From Psychroserpens algicola (lineage in GTDB: Bacteria; Bacteroidota; Bacteroidia; Flavobacteriales; Flavobacteriaceae), in NCBI RefSeq assembly GCF_014526325.1, contig NZ_JACNMJ010000001.1, positions 1,339,001 through 1,403,000 on the forward strand: a stretch of DNA of 64,000 nt, written 5' to 3'. The notes below the pieces were generated by a model. The model had not been told where the DNA came from. It did not search any database and saw only the letters and a list, made by a program, of their open reading frames with translations. Below, in pieces: positions 43,337 to 51,483 of the stretch. Both the position numbers and the translations under genes were made by a program. Each line of letters opens with the position of its first letter. Position 1 is the stretch's first letter.

Positions 43337-43852
43337 ATGAAGAACCTCTCAATCTATATTATTTTTGTAATCCCTTTTTTGACAATTGGACAAAATAATC
43401 CATTTGAAACATTAGAATATGACAAGGTTATTGCTTACGAATATCAAGGAGAAGGAGGATTGTTAATTGAAAGGTGTTTGAGAGAAGAAAAAGAAAAAAT
43501 AAATAAGACATTACATCTCAGTGAAAAGCAAATTGAAAAATTAGAAAAGATTTTGACATCGGAAATAGCCTATGGAAATACGACTATGTCTTGTTTTGAC
43601 CCTCATTTTTCAGTTATTTACTATCAGAATGAAAAAATAATTGGAACAATAGATATCTGTTTGGATTGTAACTATTTAATTTCATCGGAAAAAATCCCAG
43701 CAACCGAATTGAAAATGATAAAAATTTCTGATGACTACTTCTATCCAGCCAAAGGCTTTAGCAAAAATACTCGGAAAGAAATTTACAAATTTGTAAAAGA
43801 ACTTGGATTTAATAAATACTTGAGACCCTTAACATCATATCTGGATAAATAA
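43337..43852 (+). CDS. Secreted protein of unknown function
   Basis: I do not recognise this 171-residue protein. The signal peptide (IIFVIPFLTIGQ) suggests export. The rest is alternating charged and hydrophobic and contains four Cys that could pair (CLREEKE, SCFDPHF, DICLDCNY). It sits alone between the RemB-like gene and the oxidase block, and its lysine/isoleucine-rich composition differs somewhat from the neighbours. It could be a small binding or inhibitor protein; no function is inferred. Confidence 0.7.
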   Translation: MKNLSIYIIFVIPFLTIGQNNPFETLEYDKVIAYEYQGEGGLLIERCLREEKEKINKTLHLSEKQIEKLEKILTSEIAYGNTTMSCFDPHFSVIYYQNEKIIGTIDICLDCNYLISSEKIPATELKMIKISDDYFYPAKGFSKNTRKEIYKFVKELGFNKYLRPLTSYLDK

Positions 43853-44017
43853 AAGACTAAATTAATAATCTATAACAGTTGATTTTAAGAATACCATACG
43901 GACATATATCATAACCAAACTATAATCCTTTTTACAAAACAAGAAAAAATACAACTTCAACTCATTTACTATCGTTAAATGGTAAATAGCTCAATTCAGA
44001 TTTAATTAAGTTTAGAA

Positions 44018-44048
44018 TTGCCCAAAAGTATTTTTCAGAGTATCTTTG
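44018..44048 (+). promoter_or_regulatory. Promoter of the cyoE / oxidase assembly unit
   Basis: TTG (44018-44020), a 20-nt spacer and TATCTTTG (44041-44048) fit the Bacteroidetes -33/-7 pattern. Its TSS would be near 44052-44055, so the coding region must begin after that. Confidence 0.65.
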
Positions 44049-44071
44049 CAGACGCAATAAAATCACTGGTA

Positions 44072-44965
44072 TTGAGTACTGTAAATTCAAGGGTTAAACC
44101 CGCTTCTATTATTTCCGATTTCAAGGAAATTACAAAAATCAGACTTTCTGTAAGTGTCGTGTTTTCAGCACTTGCCGGATATTTGCTTGGAGCCATAGAA
44201 GTAGATTTGTACACCTTGGTGTTATTAGCATTTGGTGGTTATTTTATGGTTGGTGCTTCTAATGCCTTTAACCAAATTATAGAAAAAGATTTGGATGCCT
44301 TAATGGATCGTACCAAAAACCGTCCTGTTCCTGCAGGTCGAATGAGTGTGCGTTCAGCATTTATCATAGCCACTATTTTTACCATTTTAGGAATTACTGT
44401 ATTGTACATTATAAATGAACGTACAGCCATGTACGGAGCGATTTCCATTTTTTTGTACACCTGCGTTTACACACCTTTAAAAACAAAAACACCTTTAGCC
44501 GTTTTTGTAGGAGCGATTCCTGGAGCCATTCCGTTTATGTTAGGTTGGGTTGCTGCACGAAATGATTTTGGCATCGAGCCAGGGACTTTATTTGCTTTAC
44601 AATTTTTCTGGCAATTTCCACATTTTTGGGCGATTGGCTGGTTTTTGTACGATGACTATGAAAAAGGCGGTTTCTACATGCTGCCTACGCGAAAGCGCGA
44701 TAAAGGCACAGCAGTGCAAACCATCATGTATACCATTTGGACCGTACTTATATCCATAGTACCAGTATTTGGAGTGACAGGCGATTTAAAATTATCAATA
44801 GTTGCTGCTATCATTGTATTTGCACTAGGATTGGTAATGCTGTACTACGCTTTCGAATTATTTAAAAAACGAACCGCTAAAGCAGCAAAACAGTTAATGC
44901 TGTCTAGCGTATCATATATCACACTATTGCAAATTGTATACGTTGTAGATAAATTTATAAGATAA
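44072..44965 (+). CDS. cyoE: Protoheme IX farnesyltransferase CyoE/CtaB (heme O synthase)
   Basis: This inner-membrane UbiA-family enzyme farnesylates heme b to heme o for cytochrome oxidase. It has about nine hydrophobic segments and the DxxxD substrate motif in NQIIEKDLDALMDRTKNRP, with a second Asp motif, YDDYEKGG. No ATG lies near the start. The in-frame TTG at 44018 coincides with the -33 box, so I use TTG 44072 (about 297 residues, the usual length). The next oxidase gene begins 1 nt before this stop codon ends. The upstream 43853-44017 gap holds nothing I can identify. Confidence 0.95.
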   Translation: MSTVNSRVKPASIISDFKEITKIRLSVSVVFSALAGYLLGAIEVDLYTLVLLAFGGYFMVGASNAFNQIIEKDLDALMDRTKNRPVPAGRMSVRSAFIIATIFTILGITVLYIINERTAMYGAISIFLYTCVYTPLKTKTPLAVFVGAIPGAIPFMLGWVAARNDFGIEPGTLFALQFFWQFPHFWAIGWFLYDDYEKGGFYMLPTRKRDKGTAVQTIMYTIWTVLISIVPVFGVTGDLKLSIVAAIIVFALGLVMLYYAFELFKKRTAKAAKQLMLSSVSYITLLQIVYVVDKFIR

Positions 44966-45546
44966 TGGATTTAACAGAAGGAACGATTAAAGAAAAAAAT
45001 GACAGAGCCAAACGGATGATGCTTTGGTTTGGGATTGGATCACTAATCATGTCGTTTGCAGGTTTAACAAGTGCTGTATTAGTGAGTAAAAAACGTATCG
45101 ATTGGATGCATGATTTTGCAATGCCAAATGCATTTTTAATCAGTTGTATCATCATTATTTGTAGTAGTATCACCTTTATTTTAGCTAAACGTGCTCTGCA
45201 AAACAAAAACAGAAGCTTAACAACAAGCATGCTTCTACTTACTTTTGGTCTAGGGATAGCATTTATTGTAAGTCAGTTTTATGGCTTTCAGCAAATCGTA
45301 GATTCGGGATATTATTTCACTGGAGAATCCTCTAATGTCACAATGAGTTTCCTCTATGTCATAGCAGCAGTGCATATTTTGCATGTTGTTGCTGGTCTTA
45401 TATCCTTACTGGTCGTAATTTATAATCATTTTAAACAAAAATATTCAGCTACAGAACTACTCGGTATGGAACTCTCTGCCACCTTTTGGCATTTTATAGA
45501 TATACTGTGGATATTCCTCTTTTTATTTTTGTCTTATTTGGTTTAA
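44965..45546 (+). CDS. Cytochrome c oxidase subunit III-like protein (short)
   Basis: The 193-residue protein has about five transmembrane segments and the heme-copper oxidase subunit III pattern: FYGFQQIVDSGYYFTG, AVHILHVVAGLISLL and WHFIDILWIFLFLFLSYL. It overlaps the cyoE stop by 1 nt, so it is co-translated. A short subunit III followed by a longer one is the usual arrangement in Flavobacteriia. Which is assembled with which core cannot be told. Confidence 0.9.
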   Translation: MDLTEGTIKEKNDRAKRMMLWFGIGSLIMSFAGLTSAVLVSKKRIDWMHDFAMPNAFLISCIIIICSSITFILAKRALQNKNRSLTTSMLLLTFGLGIAFIVSQFYGFQQIVDSGYYFTGESSNVTMSFLYVIAAVHILHVVAGLISLLVVIYNHFKQKYSATELLGMELSATFWHFIDILWIFLFLFLSYLV

Positions 45547-45648
45547 TTTTTAGTTCATTTTTAAAGACTAAAACAAGCTATGGAGTCTAGTATTGACCTA
45601 TGTTTTCAATTTTTAGAAACCAATGTTTTTTTAGATAGATAAAATGAT

Positions 45649-45656
45649 TATTTTTG
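45649..45656 (+). promoter_or_regulatory. Possible -7 box before the long subunit III gene
   Basis: TATTTTTG fits TAnnTTTG, 20-29 nt before the start codons. No -33 TTG is at the right spacing. Confidence 0.35.
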
Positions 45657-45684
45657 TGCAACTTTTAACAACTAAATGCTTTAT

Positions 45685-46662
45685 ATGGATACTACAGTAG
45701 CAAATACTGGAACAGAAGGCAAAACTTGGGGTGGCGGAAATGAGCCACTAAAAGCGAGTTATGGTAAAATGATGATGTGGTTTTTTATCGTATCTGATGC
45801 CTTAACTTTTTCTGGATTTTTAGCAGCGTACGGATTTTCAAGATTTAAATTTATTGGTTCTTGGCCAATAGCAGATGAAGTGTTTACACACGTTCCGTTT
45901 TTCCACGGAAACTATCCTATGATTTATGTGGCTTTCATGACGTTTATCTTAATCATGTCGTCTGTAACAATGGTATTAGCCGTTGATGCAGGTCATCACA
46001 TGAAAAAAAACAAAGTCATCTGGTACATGTTTTTAACCATTATTGGTGGTTTGATATTCGTAGGTTCTCAAGCCTGGGAATGGGGAACATTCATTAAAGG
46101 TGATTACGGAGCTGTACAAACTAAAGGTGGAAATATTCTTCAGTTAGTTGATAACGAAGGTCATCGTGTTGCCATAGGAGATATTGCAATCGATGCTCAT
46201 GGTGAACGTGTTCAGCATGAACGTAAAAACGGACTTTGGTTTGTAGATGAAGGGACTTTGCCAGCCTATACAGTAGATGAGGTTTATAATGGTTTAGTCG
46301 CTAATCCTAATGTATTAATCAGAACGCAAGAGATTAATGCTGAAGGTCATAAAACGGTTTTAACCAGAGAAGAGTCATTACAACAACTTAAAAACAACGG
46401 TAAATTAGTTGTAGAAGGTGCTAATCTTCATGTCAATGAATATGGTACATCTTTATTTGCTGATTTCTTTTTCTTTATTACAGGATTCCACGGTTTCCAC
46501 GTATTCTCAGGAGTCGTCATCAATATCATTATTTTCTTTAATGTTATTCTTGGAACTTACGAGCGAAGAGGAAGTTATGAAATGGTTGAAAAAGTTGGAT
46601 TGTATTGGCACTTTGTCGATTTAGTTTGGGTATTTGTATTTACATTCTTCTACCTAGTTTAA
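45685..46662 (+). CDS. Cytochrome c oxidase subunit III (long form)
   Basis: The protein is about 325 residues (ATG 45685; ATG 45676 is possible and adds three). The N-terminal helices contain KMMMWFFIVSDALTFSGFL and HVPFFHGNYPMIYVA, and the C-terminal helices contain FFFITGFHGFHVFSG and YWHFVDLVWVFVFTFFYL, the subunit III hallmarks. Between them lies a soluble stretch of about 100 residues (roughly 140-245) absent from textbook subunit III; it is a known-looking feature of Flavobacteriia rather than damage. The gene is followed by subunit IV. Confidence 0.93.
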   Translation: MDTTVANTGTEGKTWGGGNEPLKASYGKMMMWFFIVSDALTFSGFLAAYGFSRFKFIGSWPIADEVFTHVPFFHGNYPMIYVAFMTFILIMSSVTMVLAVDAGHHMKKNKVIWYMFLTIIGGLIFVGSQAWEWGTFIKGDYGAVQTKGGNILQLVDNEGHRVAIGDIAIDAHGERVQHERKNGLWFVDEGTLPAYTVDEVYNGLVANPNVLIRTQEINAEGHKTVLTREESLQQLKNNGKLVVEGANLHVNEYGTSLFADFFFFITGFHGFHVFSGVVINIIIFFNVILGTYERRGSYEMVEKVGLYWHFVDLVWVFVFTFFYLV

Positions 46663-46683
46663 ATTTTATATTATAGCAAAATC

Positions 46684-47064
46684 ATGGCACACGAACATAA
46701 ATTAGCAATATTTAGAGGAACAGTTAAGTTTAAGTCAAACACTCAAAAAATTTGGGGTGTATTAATATTCTTAACTATCGTTACAGCAATAGAAGTTATT
46801 TTAGGTATTTATAAACCTGAAAGTTTAATGGCAAAGTTCATAGGGATGAAACTTTTAAACTGGATTTTCATTATACTTACTATTGTTAAAGCATATTATA
46901 TCACCTGGGATTTCATGCACATGAGAGATGAAACCAAGGCATTAAGACGTATGGTTGTTTGGACTGCAGTGTTTTTAATATGCTACTTAATCTTCATCTT
47001 ACTTCAAGAGGGAGGTTATATTGAAAGTGTTTACACTAATGGATTTGTTAAAAGAGATTTTTAA
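46684..47064 (+). CDS. Cytochrome c oxidase subunit IV-type protein
   Basis: The 126-residue protein has three transmembrane segments (IWGVLIFLTIVTAIEVILGIY, LNWIFIILTIVKAYYITW, MVVWTAVFLICYLIFILLQ written as three separate helices). It fits the prokaryotic oxidase subunit IV (COX4_pro/CyoD-like) family, a stabilising subunit. It lies 21 bp after subunit III and is followed by a strong terminator. Confidence 0.9.
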   Translation: MAHEHKLAIFRGTVKFKSNTQKIWGVLIFLTIVTAIEVILGIYKPESLMAKFIGMKLLNWIFIILTIVKAYYITWDFMHMRDETKALRRMVVWTAVFLICYLIFILLQEGGYIESVYTNGFVKRDF

Positions 47065-47090
47065 CATGACATTATTATCATAAAGTATTC

Positions 47091-47120
47091 AAAAAGACGG
47101 TTTTTTTAAACCGTCTTTTT
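47091..47120 (+). terminator. Terminator after oxidase subunit IV
   Basis: A perfect 13-bp stem (47091-47103 with 47108-47120), 4-nt loop, runs into T residues. Confidence 0.9.
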
Positions 47121-47128
47121 TATTTTTG
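47121..47128 (+). promoter_or_regulatory. -7 box directly after the terminator
   Basis: TATTTTTG fits TAnnTTTG and begins one base after the terminator stem, 26 nt before the next start codon. The -33 region would fall within the hairpin. Confidence 0.45.
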
Positions 47129-47154
47129 CAAAACGAAATCAAACACAACTCTCT

Positions 47155-47871
47155 ATGCGTAAAATGCCACTAAAAACTGCCCTTGTTCTAGGTGTTTTAT
47201 TCTTTCTACCTGTTATCTTTCTGTTATTTTTATATCCTTCAACACATAATTATAATCCGCTGGAAATTGTTGACAATGAAGTTAACGAGTTACAGTTGTT
47301 TGTGTCAGATTCCGAAGTGCCAATTCAGCTTCAGGACCATATCACCATTTTAGGGTTCTTAGGAAATGAGCCAGTCGATAATGCTATTGCTGCTTCAAAC
47401 CTTAAAGAGTTGGTCTATGATAAATTCAAAGGGTTTAAAAAATTTCAAATTGTTATTGTATTACCTAAAGGGTCAGAACATGAAGCAGCACAACTACAAA
47501 AGGAAATTAACAATTATGACGATATGCGGTTTTGGCACTATGTGTTTGGTGAACCTAATGATATCAAATCATTATTTAATAGTTTAAAAACTGAAGAAGC
47601 GCTGGATGATAATCTATTTACCGACCATGTTTTTATAGTGGATAAGGATATTAAACAACGTGGACGATTAGATGATAGAGAAGATAATGAAAAGGAAACA
47701 CAGAAGGCAATTTTTCCACTCTATTCTTATGATTGTATTGAGGTTGCTGAAATAAAAAATAAAATGAGTGATGATCTCAGAATTTTATTTACCGAGTATC
47801 GACAAAAACGTAAAGGTAAGTTTGATTCCTCATCACGTCGTGCAGAAGATTTGAATACCAACGAACTCTAA
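47155..47871 (+). CDS. Membrane-anchored, Cys-less thioredoxin-fold candidate next to SCO
   Basis: The 238-residue protein has an N-terminal transmembrane anchor (ALVLGVLFFLPVIFLLFLY) and a periplasmic part with the secondary pattern of a thioredoxin/SCO fold (HITILGFLGNEPVDN, KKFQIVIVLPKG, DHVFIVDKDIKQRGRLDDR). There is no CxxxC pair and no copper His. It is followed 7 bp later by a true SCO protein and lies in the oxidase block, so a role as a non-catalytic oxidase assembly factor is inferred. I do not know a named family for it. Confidence 0.75.
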   Translation: MRKMPLKTALVLGVLFFLPVIFLLFLYPSTHNYNPLEIVDNEVNELQLFVSDSEVPIQLQDHITILGFLGNEPVDNAIAASNLKELVYDKFKGFKKFQIVIVLPKGSEHEAAQLQKEINNYDDMRFWHYVFGEPNDIKSLFNSLKTEEALDDNLFTDHVFIVDKDIKQRGRLDDREDNEKETQKAIFPLYSYDCIEVAEIKNKMSDDLRILFTEYRQKRKGKFDSSSRRAEDLNTNEL

Positions 47872-47878
47872 ATTATAA

Positions 47879-48637
47879 ATGATGAGTACCAAAAAAACAA
47901 ACTACTCTTATATAGGAATTGCTTTTATTCTTCTTGTTTTCGGAATTATTTTTATTCCAAAAATTGTCGATAGAATTAAAGGAGATGACATTACAAGAAG
48001 CGAAAGTCGATCAAAAAATGTATCGACAGATGCAGAAGGTTATGTATCCGATTTAATGTTCTTAGAGATTAATGGAGCGCCTAAAAAAGTGCCGCCTTTT
48101 TCATTTGTAAATCAAGACGGAAAAACCATCACTAATAAAGATTATGAAGGAAAAGTATATGTCGTGGAGTTTTTCTTTACAACGTGCCCGACAATTTGCC
48201 CTAGAATGAATAGGAATTTAGTGCAGATACAAAATACATTTTCAGACTTTGAAGACTTTGGTGTAGCGTCGTTTACCATCAATCCGGATTATGATACCAA
48301 AGAGGTGTTAAAAACGTACGCAGATAACTACGGAATTACAAACTCGAATTGGCATTTAATGACTGGAGATCAGGAAGCCATCTATGCCTTAGCTAATATC
48401 GGTTTCAATATCTATGCAGGAGAAAATCCTGAAGTAGAAGGTGGTTTTGAGCATTCTGGAAATTTTGCACTTATTGATAAAAACGGATTTATGCGTTCGA
48501 GAAAAGATAACTTCGGAAATCCTAAAATATTCTACAAAGGCATTATCAGTGAAGAAGAACAAGTAGATGAAGACGGTGAAACCGAAGAAATAAGTATGCT
48601 AAAAGAAGATATCGCTAAATTATTAAAAGAAGATTAA
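47879..48637 (+). CDS. SCO1/SenC-family copper chaperone for cytochrome oxidase
   Basis: The 252-residue protein has an N-terminal membrane anchor and a periplasmic thioredoxin-like domain. The copper ligands are CPTIC (Cys103 and Cys107) and His192 in GGFEHSGNF. SCO proteins deliver copper to the CuA site of oxidase subunit II. A second Met at position 2 could be the start. It is followed 6 bp later by the DUF420 gene, so it is in an oxidase-assembly operon. Confidence 0.94.
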   Translation: MMSTKKTNYSYIGIAFILLVFGIIFIPKIVDRIKGDDITRSESRSKNVSTDAEGYVSDLMFLEINGAPKKVPPFSFVNQDGKTITNKDYEGKVYVVEFFFTTCPTICPRMNRNLVQIQNTFSDFEDFGVASFTINPDYDTKEVLKTYADNYGITNSNWHLMTGDQEAIYALANIGFNIYAGENPEVEGGFEHSGNFALIDKNGFMRSRKDNFGNPKIFYKGIISEEEQVDEDGETEEISMLKEDIAKLLKED

Positions 48638-48643
48638 GTTATA

Positions 48644-49183
48644 ATGAGTTCTATTGAAAATCCATCAGAAGAAAAAAAATATAATAAATGGATCGTAATA
48701 CTTTCCATTGCTATTCCTGTTGTTGTTGCTGTTTTATTTACAGTTAAAATACCTAATGTTGAACCGCTATCATTTTTGCCTCCAATTTATGCAACAATCA
48801 ATGCTATTACAGCATTAGTGTTGGCTATCGCATTATGGGCAATTAAACAAAGAAAGCAAAAGCTTCATGAAAACTTAATGAAATTTGCGATTACATTGTC
48901 TGTTGCTTTTTTAGCCATGTATGTTGCGTACCATATGACAAGTGATTCTACAAAATTTGGAGGCGAAGGGGCTATCAAATACGTGTATTATTTTGTGCTG
49001 TTGACGCATATATTACTTTCAATCGTAATTATTCCTTTTGTACTAATTACCTATGTTAGAGCAATTACAAACAACTTTGAACGCCATAAAAAAATAGCGA
49101 GAATTACCTTTCCGCTTTGGTTATATGTAGCTATAACTGGAGTTATTGTTTATATAATGATTTCACCATATTACATACATTGA
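48644..49183 (+). CDS. DUF420 family membrane protein
   Basis: The 179-residue protein has about five transmembrane helices and the family His residues in MYVAYHMTSDSTKFGG and VLLTHILLSIVIIPF. DUF420 proteins are found next to SCO and cyoE genes and are thought to act in oxidase assembly; the biochemical role is not established. It abuts the next small gene by 1 nt. Confidence 0.9.
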   Translation: MSSIENPSEEKKYNKWIVILSIAIPVVVAVLFTVKIPNVEPLSFLPPIYATINAITALVLAIALWAIKQRKQKLHENLMKFAITLSVAFLAMYVAYHMTSDSTKFGGEGAIKYVYYFVLLTHILLSIVIIPFVLITYVRAITNNFERHKKIARITFPLWLYVAITGVIVYIMISPYYIH

Positions 49184-49184
49184 T

Positions 49185-49409
49185 ATGAAATTTAAAATAG
49201 TCATAGTTGTATTGGCATTACTTGTTTCTTTAAAAACGAGTGCTCAGTGCGCTATGTGTAGAGCTGTTTTAGAAAGTGAAGAAGGACAAACTACTGCCGA
49301 AGGAATTAATGATGGTATCGTGTATTTAATGGCAATTCCTTATGTTTTAGTGGCAGGAATAGGGTTTTTAATCTACTGGAAATTTTTTAGAGTTAAAAAA
49401 ACCGAATAA
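49185..49409 (+). CDS. Small CxxC membrane protein of the oxidase block
   Basis: The 74-residue protein has a signal-like N-terminus (VVLALLVSLKTSAQ), a CAMC pair right after it, and a C-terminal transmembrane segment (LMAIPYVLVAGIGFLIYW). The Cys pair in the periplasm beside SCO and DUF420 suggests a redox or copper-handling helper. I know no experimental function. The context makes it a real gene despite its size. Confidence 0.8.
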   Translation: MKFKIVIVVLALLVSLKTSAQCAMCRAVLESEEGQTTAEGINDGIVYLMAIPYVLVAGIGFLIYWKFFRVKKTE

Positions 49410-49514
49410 AATACATCAATTACTGTAACATTTTCTGCATTTCTTCGTCTTATAAATATCAATCAAAAATCAATTCTTAACATATACTTAGCATAAATCA
49501 TTTCAGTATTTACT

Positions 49515-49522
49515 TAAGTTTG
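49515..49522 (+). promoter_or_regulatory. -7 promoter box for the exporter operon
   Basis: TAAGTTTG fits TAnnTTTG, 21 nt before the ABC ATPase ATG. Confidence 0.45.
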
Positions 49523-49543
49523 TAAGAATTAACCATCCGTATT

Positions 49544-50245
49544 ATGATTCAAATCAAGGATTTGCATAAATCTTACCATATGGGAAGCAATTCGCTTCAC
49601 GTTTTAAAAGGTATAAATTTTGATGTTAAAGAAGGAGAACTTGTCTCTATTATGGGCTCGTCAGGTTCAGGGAAATCTACCTTGCTTAATATTTTAGGTA
49701 TGTTAGATGAAGCAGACGAAGGCCAGTACATTCTTGATGATGTTCCAATTAAAAAATTAAACGAAAAAATCGCTGCTAAATATAGAAATGAGTTTCTCGG
49801 ATTCATTTTTCAATCCTTTAATCTTATTAATTATAAAAGTGCATTAGACAACGTCTCTATGCCACTGTATTATAAAGGTATTAAGCGAAAAGAACGTACC
49901 GAAAGAGCCATGCACTATTTAGAGAAAGTTGGACTTGGCGACTGGTCACATCATTTACCAAGCGAATTATCTGGTGGTCAAAAACAACGTGTCGCTATCG
50001 CAAGAGCATTGGCCAGCGACCCTAAAGTGTTATTAGCAGATGAACCAACAGGAGCATTAGATACCAAAACCTCATATGAAGTTATGGAGCTTATTCAAGG
50101 TATAAATGATGAAGGTAAAACCATTTTAGTGGTAACTCACGAACACGATATTGCGCAAATGACTAAACGTATAGTTAATCTTAAAGATGGATTAATTATA
50201 GACGATAGCAAAGTAGAACAAATAAGAGCATCGCAGCATGTTTGA
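49544..50245 (+). CDS. ABC transporter ATP-binding protein (MacB/LolD type)
   Basis: The 233-residue ATPase has Walker A GSSGSGKSTLL, signature LSGGQKQRVAIARAL, Walker B VLLADEPTGALD and the H-loop VTHEHD. The layout is that of LolD/MacB-type ATPases that work with FtsX-like permeases to power mechanotransmission across the periplasm rather than transport through the membrane. It overlaps the first permease gene by 8 bp, so the two are translated together. Confidence 0.95.
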   Translation: MIQIKDLHKSYHMGSNSLHVLKGINFDVKEGELVSIMGSSGSGKSTLLNILGMLDEADEGQYILDDVPIKKLNEKIAAKYRNEFLGFIFQSFNLINYKSALDNVSMPLYYKGIKRKERTERAMHYLEKVGLGDWSHHLPSELSGGQKQRVAIARALASDPKVLLADEPTGALDTKTSYEVMELIQGINDEGKTILVVTHEHDIAQMTKRIVNLKDGLIIDDSKVEQIRASQHV

Positions 50246-51482
50246 TATAGAACGTTGGCAAGAAATATTCGAAACGTTGAGCAAAAACAAATTGCGAACG
50301 TTTTTAACAGGACTCTCTGTAGCTTCTGGGATATTTATATTAGTCATACTTCTTGGATTTAGTAAAGGCATCGAAAACGGCGTGAAATCACAGTTTGAAC
50401 AAGATGCTACCAATTTAATAACGGTTTGGACAGGTGTAACCACCAAAGAATATAAAGGCTTAAATCCAGGACGTTATATCCAAATGAAAAATGAAAATTT
50501 TGATAGAATCTCTCAAAAATATGAAGACAATATCGAATATGAAACTTCATTGTATTCCATTTGGGGCGCTGAAATTTCTTACCAAAATGAAACTGGAAAT
50601 TATCGGGTAAGAGGTGCCATGCCAGATCATCAATTTATAGAAAATGCTGATATGGAATATGGGCGTTTTGTAAATCAGTCAGATTTAAATGACAACCGTA
50701 AAGTTGCTGTAATTGGACGTCGACTAAAACAGGACCTGTTTAAAGACGAAGATCCTATTGATAAAAACATATCCATTTTTGGAGTGAATTTTAAAGTCAT
50801 AGGTGTTTTTGTAGATCCAGGAGGTGAACGTGAAGAACAACAAGCTTACATTCCTCTAACAACATCTCAAAAGGTATTTAATGCTGGAGATAATATTAGA
50901 AACATTTTGTTTACCGTAAAAATGTCTGACAATTTTGACGAAGCCGTAGCCTTATCTCAAAATATGTCTAATGCTGTTGAAAGTGATCTTAAATTAATGC
51001 ATACTGTATCACCAGATGATACTAGTGCGATTAGAGTATTCAATACTCTTGAAGAGGCCAAACAAATCTACGGATTAATTGATATGATTAGATATGTATT
51101 CTGGTTTGTTGGAATTTTTACAATTGTAGCTGGAGTTGTTGGCGTAGGAAACATTATGTTGATTATTGTAAAAGAACGTACGAAGGAAATTGGTATACGA
51201 AAAGCTCTAGGAGCATTACCTATGTCTATTATCGGGATGATACTTCAGGAAGCGATATTTGTAACCATGTTTGCAGGCTTGTTTGGTTTGATATTTGGAC
51301 TTGGTCTATTAGAAGTCGTTGGTCCTCAAATTGAAAGTGATTTTATAAAATATCCACAAGTTGATTTTAACATTGCATTGAGCGCTGTTTTTATACTTGT
51401 TTTTGCCGGAACATTAGCTGGGTTTATACCAGCTTATCGTGCAGCAAAAATTAAACCTATTGTAGCATTAAGAGACGAATAG
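50238..51482 (+). CDS. MacB-like ABC permease, first copy
   Basis: The 414-residue protein has one N-terminal transmembrane segment (FLTGLSVASGIFILVILLG), a large periplasmic MacB-PCD domain and three C-terminal transmembrane segments with IVKERTKEIGIRKALGA (the FtsX-family coupling motif). It would form half of a MacB-like exporter. It overlaps the ATPase gene and is followed 1 nt later by a second permease, which suggests a heterodimer. Confidence 0.93.
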   Translation: MFDIERWQEIFETLSKNKLRTFLTGLSVASGIFILVILLGFSKGIENGVKSQFEQDATNLITVWTGVTTKEYKGLNPGRYIQMKNENFDRISQKYEDNIEYETSLYSIWGAEISYQNETGNYRVRGAMPDHQFIENADMEYGRFVNQSDLNDNRKVAVIGRRLKQDLFKDEDPIDKNISIFGVNFKVIGVFVDPGGEREEQQAYIPLTTSQKVFNAGDNIRNILFTVKMSDNFDEAVALSQNMSNAVESDLKLMHTVSPDDTSAIRVFNTLEEAKQIYGLIDMIRYVFWFVGIFTIVAGVVGVGNIMLIIVKERTKEIGIRKALGALPMSIIGMILQEAIFVTMFAGLFGLIFGLGLLEVVGPQIESDFIKYPQVDFNIALSAVFILVFAGTLAGFIPAYRAAKIKPIVALRDE

Positions 51483-51483
51483 T

